Part shown: positions 7,781 through 11,001 of the stretch, piece after piece
Layout of the letters: each line of letters starts with the position of its first letter
Numbering within the stretch: the stretch's first letter is position 1
Assembly: GCA_945886995.1 (NCBI GenBank)
Contig: CAMCZJ010000092.1
Location: 1 to 11,001, forward strand
Source of the DNA: Asaia bogorensis
GTDB lineage: Bacteria > Pseudomonadota > Alphaproteobacteria > Acetobacterales > Acetobacteraceae
Length of the DNA: 11,001 nucleotides
Direction of reading: 5' to 3'
Notes under the pieces: model-generated
The model's database searches: none
What the model was told of the DNA's origin: nothing
Seen by the model: only the letters and a program-made list of their open reading frames with translations
Translations under genes and position numbers: made by a program

Positions 7781-8436
7781 AGCACACTCCGCCGCGCGCC
7801 ATTCTGTTTGATTGGGATAATACGCTGGTTGATGGCTGGGCCGCGATTGAGGCCGGGCTGAATGCTGCCTTCCGGGAATTTGGCCTGCCGCTTTGGGATC
7901 GGACGCAGGTGCTTGCCAATGTGCGCCGCGCGTTGCGCGAAAGCTTCCCGGAATTATTCGGCGCCGAATGGGAAAGGGCGCGCGATATCTTCTACGCTGA
8001 AGTGCGCGCCTGCCATTTGCAGGTGCTGACGCCGATGCCCGGCGCAGCGGCGGCACTTGAAGCCGGGGCAGGGCGCCTACCGATGGGCGTGGTTTCCAAC
8101 AAGCAAGGGCCATTGCTGCGCGCCGAGGCAGTGCATTTGGGTTGGGATCGGCATTTCGGCCCGCTGATTGGCGCGGGCGATGCAGCCGCCGACAAACCCA
8201 ACCCAGCGCCCATTTTCATGGCGCTACAATCCCTTGGCCTCAGCCCCGCGCCGGATATCTGGTATGTCGGCGATACCGCGCTTGATATGCAGGCGGCGCG
8301 TGCGGCTGGTGTGCGCGCCGTGCTGATGGGCGATGCGGCGCATGATGGCGGTATTGGGGCTACCGGGGCAGATCAAGTCTTTGTAAATTGTGATGAATTG
8401 GCGGTTGCGCTTTCGTCACTTGTCAAACCAGCCTGA
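7777..8436 (+). CDS. HAD-superfamily hydrolase, phosphoglycolate-phosphatase-like
   Basis: A 219-residue phosphatase of the haloacid dehalogenase superfamily, subfamily IA-like, with an alpha-helical cap between motifs I and II. All four HAD motifs are visible: motif I DWDNT (nucleophile D12, acid/base D14), motif II VVSNK (S107), motif III lysine K140 in ADKPNPAP, and motif IV VGDTALDM (D166, D170) that binds magnesium. It should therefore be an active phosphohydrolase. The substrate cannot be read from sequence; Gph-type 2-phosphoglycolate phosphatase is the nearest named relative, but other small phosphometabolites are equally possible. The ATG overlaps the dat stop (ATGA), so it is probably co-translated with dat, and hfq follows after 88 bases. 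I assign no gene symbol because the substrate is unknown. Confidence 0.9.
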   Translation: MKHTPPRAILFDWDNTLVDGWAAIEAGLNAAFREFGLPLWDRTQVLANVRRALRESFPELFGAEWERARDIFYAEVRACHLQVLTPMPGAAAALEAGAGRLPMGVVSNKQGPLLRAEAVHLGWDRHFGPLIGAGDAAADKPNPAPIFMALQSLGLSPAPDIWYVGDTALDMQAARAAGVRAVLMGDAAHDGGIGATGADQVFVNCDELAVALSSLVKPA

Positions 8437-8447
8437 CATGGCATTGT
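8419..8447 (+). promoter_or_regulatory. Possible weak sigma-70-type promoter before hfq
   Basis: CTTGTC at 8419-8424 matches five of six bases of the alphaproteobacterial -35 (CTTGAC). Seventeen bases on, CATTGT (8442-8447) matches only three of six of the -10 CTATAT. The -35 lies in the end of the HAD gene. An internal promoter before hfq is common in other bacteria, but this is a weak match and the call is tentative. Confidence 0.22.
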
Positions 8448-8455
8448 AAGCGTTG

Positions 8456-8523
8456 CCGGCGGCCGGAAATGGTTTTCGCCGGTCCGCGTCTGGTCGGTGA
8501 CCAGCAAAAAGAAGGACCGGTCC
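8456..8523 (+). promoter_or_regulatory. Structured hfq leader with mutually exclusive stems and an ARN tract
   Basis: Three structures can be drawn by eye. Hairpin A pairs 8461-8469 with 8474-8484, with a two-base bulge at 8477-8478 and loop TGGT. Stem B pairs CCGGTCC (8479-8485) with GGACCGG (8514-8520) and covers the GGA of the hfq ribosome site. A perfect inner hairpin, CTGGTC-GGT-GACCAG (8490-8504), sits inside the loop of stem B. A and B share bases 8479-8484, so they cannot form together. Bases 8503-8514 read AGC AAA AAG AAG, four ARN triplets of the kind bound by the distal face of Hfq, and they run into the ribosome site. Pairings and triplets are seen in sequence; a regulatory role is inferred. 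GC-rich sequence produces such stems by chance, so confidence is moderate. Confidence 0.4.
8511..8516 (+). promoter_or_regulatory. Ribosome binding site of hfq
   Basis: GAAGGA lies eight bases before the hfq ATG at 8525 and is a good Shine-Dalgarno match. Its last three bases are part of the palindrome GGACCGGTCC (8514-8523) and can pair with 8483-8485, so access to it may depend on leader folding. Confidence 0.7.
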
Positions 8524-8524
8524 C

Positions 8525-8848
8525 ATGGCCGCTGAAAAGTCCCAGAACGTGCAGGATGTGTTCCTGAATCACGTTCGCAAATCCAAAACGCCGGTCACGG
8601 TATTCCTGGTGAATGGCGTAAAGCTTCAGGGCATCATCACTTGGTTTGATAATTTCTCGGTGCTGCTGCGCCGCGATGGCCATACGCAGCTTGTCTATAA
8701 GCATGCGATCAGCACTGTCATGCCGGGTGCGCCGATTTCGCTGTTTGATGGCGTGCCGGCGGCGCCTGGTACCGCAGCGCCGGGCGTGCCGGCTTCCGAG
8801 ACACGCCTGACCTTGCAGCGTGAGGTGATTTCTGACGGCGGAAACTGA
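8525..8848 (+). CDS. hfq: RNA chaperone Hfq
   Basis: A 107-residue Sm-like RNA chaperone that forms hexameric rings and mediates sRNA-mRNA pairing and mRNA turnover. The Sm1 region VTVFLVNGVKLQGIITWFDN and the Sm2 motif LVYKHAISTVMP are intact, including the YKH lysine and histidine of the proximal uridine-binding pocket. The distal-face position that is Tyr25 in E. coli is Phe here (VFLVNG), as I recall for alphaproteobacteria generally. The rim patch is RKSK rather than RRER. After the Sm core (about residue 75) there is a Pro/Ala/Gly-rich tail of about 30 residues, probably disordered. The last codons (Arg-Glu-Val-Ile-Ser) contain the ribosome site of hflX, so hfq and hflX translation are likely linked. 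The start is fixed by GAAGGA eight bases upstream and by family length. Confidence 0.98.
   Translation: MAAEKSQNVQDVFLNHVRKSKTPVTVFLVNGVKLQGIITWFDNFSVLLRRDGHTQLVYKHAISTVMPGAPISLFDGVPAAPGTAAPGVPASETRLTLQREVISDGGN
8822..8829 (+). promoter_or_regulatory. Strong ribosome binding site for hflX inside hfq
   Basis: GAGGTGAT is an uninterrupted eight-base match to the complement of the 16S rRNA tail (AAGGAGGTGATC). It lies within the last codons of hfq. The CTG at 8832 follows the GAGG core by six bases, a normal spacing. No other start codon lies at a usable distance in the hflX frame, and the GTG at 8925 is about 95 bases away. This site decides the proposed hflX start. Confidence 0.6.
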
Positions 8849-10154
8849 AGCGGGCGTCGGGCGCCCCACCCGCGCCGCCGTCATCCTTCCCTTCGAAAAG
8901 CCCGCACGCAGCGCCATTGGCGATGTGGGTGGGAAGCGTGCCGCCGAAGCAAGGCTGGCGGAGGCGATAGGCCTTGCCGCTTCCATTGGTGTCACCATCG
9001 TCCATTCCGCGATCCATCCGCTCCGCGAAAGGCGACCATCCACCCTGATGGGCGAAGGCCAGGTGGAGATGGAGAAGAAGGCGCTGCACGACCAGCAGGT
9101 GGGCGTGGTGATTGTGGATGCCGCGCTCAGCCCAGTGCAGCAGCGCAATCTGGAACGTGCCTGGGGCTGCAAGGTGATTGATCGCACCGGTTTGATCCTC
9201 GAAATTTTTGGCGAAAGGGCCCGCACGCGCGAAGGCAGCTTGCAGGTTGAACTCGCGCATCTGGAATATCAGCGCACGCGGCTCGTTAGGTCCTGGACGC
9301 ACCTGGAACGCCAGCGCGGGGGCTTCGGCTTCCTTGGGGGCCCAGGGGAAAGCCAGATTGAAATTGACCGGCGGCTGATTGGGGACCGCATCGTGCGGCT
9401 CAAGCGCGAATTGGATCAGGTGCGGCGGACTCGCGGCCTGCATCGCCGCGCGCGGGAACGCGTGCCTTACCCGGTGGTGGCGCTGGTGGGCTACACCAAT
9501 GCCGGCAAGTCAACGCTGTTCAATGCGCTGACGGGGGCGGGGGTTTACGCGCAGGATCAGTTATTCGCGACCCTTGATCCCACCATGCGCGCGATCAAGC
9601 TGCCATCCGGGCGCAATGTGATCCTTTCAGACACGGTTGGCTTCATTTCCGATTTGCCGACACAGCTGGTGGAAGCCTTCCGCGCCACTTTGGAAGAAGT
9701 CGCCGCCGCTGATCTGATTTTGCATGTGCGCGACATTGCGCACCCCGATAGCGCGGCGCAGCGCGCCGATGTGTTGGGCGTACTGGAAGCCATGGCCGAT
9801 GGCGCGGATGCTACCTTGGATGAGGCTTGGCCCGACCGCGTGGTGGAAGTGTTGAACAAGGCTGATCTTCTGGGCGGGATTGATTCCGTGGAACGCCGCA
9901 GCCCCGATGCGGTGGCGGTCTCGGCACTGACCGGGGAAGGGTTGCCCGCGCTGCGCACGGCGATTGATGCGCGGCTTTCGGCGCAGCTTGTCATGATTGA
10001 TGTCGCCCTGCCGCCTTCCGATGGTGCCGCCATCGCCTGGCTGCACGCCCATGGCGAGGTGCTGGAACGCCAGGATGCTGATGATGCGGTGCGCCTAAAA
10101 GTGCGGCTTTCGCCCATGGATCGGGCGCGGTTCGAAAGCCGGGGGCAGAAATGA
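8832..10154 (+). CDS. hflX: Ribosome-associated GTPase HflX, probable CTG start
   Basis: A 440-residue TRAFAC-class GTPase known to bind the 50S subunit and split stalled or stress-inactivated ribosomes. The HflX N-domain is recognised by RPSTLMGEGQVEM, DAALSPVQQRNLE and GGFGFLGGPGESQIEIDRR, with a basic coiled-coil segment between. The G domain has G1 GYTNAGKST (220-228), G3 DTVGFISDLP, G4 NKAD and G5 SALTGEG. The start is unusual. The first ATG/GTG/TTG in frame is GTG 8925 (409 residues), which has no ribosome site and cuts off the hydrophobic strand RAAVILPF expected at the N-terminus. The frame stays open upstream to a TGA at 8826-8828, and the CTG at 8832 has a strong ribosome site. I therefore place the start there, overlapping hfq by 17 bases. 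The stop overlaps the next gene as ATGA. Confidence 0.9.
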   Translation: MTAETEAGVGRPTRAAVILPFEKPARSAIGDVGGKRAAEARLAEAIGLAASIGVTIVHSAIHPLRERRPSTLMGEGQVEMEKKALHDQQVGVVIVDAALSPVQQRNLERAWGCKVIDRTGLILEIFGERARTREGSLQVELAHLEYQRTRLVRSWTHLERQRGGFGFLGGPGESQIEIDRRLIGDRIVRLKRELDQVRRTRGLHRRARERVPYPVVALVGYTNAGKSTLFNALTGAGVYAQDQLFATLDPTMRAIKLPSGRNVILSDTVGFISDLPTQLVEAFRATLEEVAAADLILHVRDIAHPDSAAQRADVLGVLEAMADGADATLDEAWPDRVVEVLNKADLLGGIDSVERRSPDAVAVSALTGEGLPALRTAIDARLSAQLVMIDVALPPSDGAAIAWLHAHGEVLERQDADDAVRLKVRLSPMDRARFESRGQK

Positions 10155-10981
10155 GCATTTCAGCCTCGCAAGCCGCCGATCTGGCCTTGCTGTTGCGTGA
10201 GGCATCGCGGGCGGAAATCCTGCCGCGCTTTCGCCGCCTGAGCGCCGATGCGGTGCGAAGCAAAACCGGCCCGCTTGATCTGGTGACCGATGCGGATGAG
10301 GCCGCCGAGCGCGTGATCACCGCCGGGCTTGAAAAGCTTTTCCCCGGCTGTGTGGTGGTGGGGGAGGAAGCGACCGCGGCTGATCCTTCATTGCTCGACC
10401 GGCTGGCGGATGCGGAACTTGCCTTTGTGGTGGACCCGGTGGATGGCACAGCGAATTTCGCCGCCGGCGTGCCGCTTTTCGGCTGCATGGCGGCAGCCAT
10501 CAGGCGGGGTGAGATCGTAGGCGCCTGGATCCATGACCCGCTGGGTGATGACACGGCGATAGCCTTGCGCGGGCAGGGGGCTTGGCTCGCGGATGGGGAA
10601 GGGCGCCGTTTTGCAGATTTGCGCGTGGCCGCGCCCGCCGCGCCGGGTGACATGGTGGCCGCAATTTCATGGGGTTACATGCCGGAGCCCCTGAAGACCC
10701 GCGTGACCAGCCGGTTGCCGCGCCTGGCGGGCACGGTTTCCTATCGCTGTGCCGCGCATGAATATCGGCTGGCGGCGGGCGGGCATGCGCATCTACTGGT
10801 CTATAACAAGCTGATGCCCTGGGATCATGCGCCTGGCTGGCTGCTGCACCGGGAAGCCGGCGGCCATTCCGCGCGCTTCGATGGCAGCGATTACGGCCCG
10901 CATCTGACCAGCGGCGGGCTGATCTGCGCCCCTGACCGCGCGAGTTGGGAAGCCGCTCAGGAGGCGCTTTTCACCCCATGA
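10151..10981 (+). CDS. Inositol monophosphatase family protein
   Basis: A 276-residue magnesium-dependent phosphatase of the inositol monophosphatase superfamily, which includes SuhB, CysQ and HisN-type histidinol-phosphatases. The metal-binding signatures are intact: VVGEE (E72/E73), DPVDGTANF (D95, D98) and MPWDHAPG (D225). The early KTGPLDLVTDADEAAE segment matches the usual substrate-loop and first-metal region. It should be catalytically active. The natural substrate (myo-inositol phosphates, PAP, histidinol phosphate or another small phosphate ester) cannot be decided from sequence, so I leave the symbol empty. The start ATG overlaps the hflX stop (ATGA), with only a loose G-rich stretch (about 10141-10145) as a ribosome site, which suggests translation coupled to hflX. 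The stop in turn overlaps another ATG. Confidence 0.93.
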   Translation: MSISASQAADLALLLREASRAEILPRFRRLSADAVRSKTGPLDLVTDADEAAERVITAGLEKLFPGCVVVGEEATAADPSLLDRLADAELAFVVDPVDGTANFAAGVPLFGCMAAAIRRGEIVGAWIHDPLGDDTAIALRGQGAWLADGEGRRFADLRVAAPAAPGDMVAAISWGYMPEPLKTRVTSRLPRLAGTVSYRCAAHEYRLAAGGHAHLLVYNKLMPWDHAPGWLLHREAGGHSARFDGSDYGPHLTSGGLICAPDRASWEAAQEALFTP

Positions 10982-11001
10982 GTGGCGCCGATGAGGATGA
11001 G
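10978..11001 (+). CDS. Start of a further gene (fragment, unidentified)
   Basis: The IMPase stop overlaps an ATG as ATGA, the same coupling pattern seen at four other junctions here. Eight codons follow (MSGADEDE) before the window ends. AGGAGG at 10959-10964 is a perfect Shine-Dalgarno, though 13 bases away is long. Too short to identify; the call rests only on the junction pattern. Confidence 0.4.

Noticed and set aside
7244..8113. Long open frame on the minus strand (289 codons) opposite dat and the HAD gene
   Set aside because: It runs antisense across two well-supported genes and shows no recognisable domain. It is a codon-bias shadow typical of GC-rich DNA. The same holds for the minus-strand frames at 3305-4048, 8423-9226 and 8718-9443.
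8439..8456. TGGCAT...TTGCC resembling a sigma-54 -24/-12 promoter before hfq
   Set aside because: The GG and GC elements are three bases too far apart for sigma-54, which is strict about spacing.
8461..8484. GC-rich hairpin after the HAD gene as an intrinsic terminator
   Set aside because: No T-tract follows (GTCCGCGT...), so there is no sequence support for Rho-independent termination.
8490..8510. Perfect hairpin CTGGTC-GGT-GACCAG as a terminator
   Set aside because: It is followed by AAAAA, not by a T-tract on the + strand. It sits just before the hfq ribosome site, so it is better read as leader structure.
8925..10154. hflX starting at GTG 8925
   Set aside because: It has no ribosome site and would remove the conserved N-terminal hydrophobic strand, which is encoded in frame just upstream.
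1..11001. CRISPR arrays, tRNA or rRNA genes, insertion sequences, phage or defence genes
   Set aside because: I read through the window for direct repeats, terminal inverted repeats, clover-leaf sequence and mobile-element or defence protein motifs, and saw none. The content is core-genome housekeeping and regulation.

Overview
The window reads as a chromosomal segment of a GC-rich alphaproteobacterium. Gene content and order (dusB/nifR3, ntrB, ntrC, ntrY, ntrX, a D-amino acid aminotransferase gene, hfq, hflX) follow the classical alphaproteobacterial nitrogen-control cluster. Protein features suggest Rhodospirillales/Acetobacterales, but that assignment is inferred from memory of the families. 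All ten genes lie on the + strand. Coding density is very high: the longest non-coding stretch is 88 nt (8437-8524, upstream of hfq), so no stretch over 300 nt lacks a gene. I saw no RNA gene, insertion sequence, CRISPR array, attachment site or convincing intrinsic terminator.

Region 1 (1-6898) is nitrogen control. It holds the 3' end of a tRNA-dihydrouridine synthase gene, then two complete two-component pairs: soluble NtrB with NtrC, and membrane-bound NtrY with NtrX. Stop and start codons overlap as ATGA at dusB/ntrB and ntrB/ntrC, ntrY probably starts inside the end of ntrC, and only short gaps follow, so this looks like one transcription unit. NtrC keeps the GAFTGA sigma-54 contact loop. 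NtrX has an otherwise recognisable AAA+ domain but lacks that loop.

Region 2 (6908-8436) is metabolic: a D-amino acid aminotransferase with the D-specific carboxylate-binding residues, followed with an ATGA overlap by a HAD-superfamily phosphatase.

Region 3 (8437-10981) is RNA and ribosome related: hfq with its own leader, hflX (ribosome-rescue GTPase), and an inositol-monophosphatase-family gene. A further reading frame opens at the last 24 bases.

Two points deserve a second look. First, the hfq leader can fold into mutually exclusive structures, one covering the hfq ribosome binding site, and it carries four consecutive ARN triplets running into that site; this is a plausible place for Hfq to control its own mRNA. 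Second, hflX has no ATG, GTG or TTG that would keep its conserved N-terminal strand. A CTG inside the end of hfq, six bases after an eight-base Shine-Dalgarno match, gives a natural N-terminus. The rest of the window is well-known biology in a conserved arrangement, and I found no evidence of a wholly new system.
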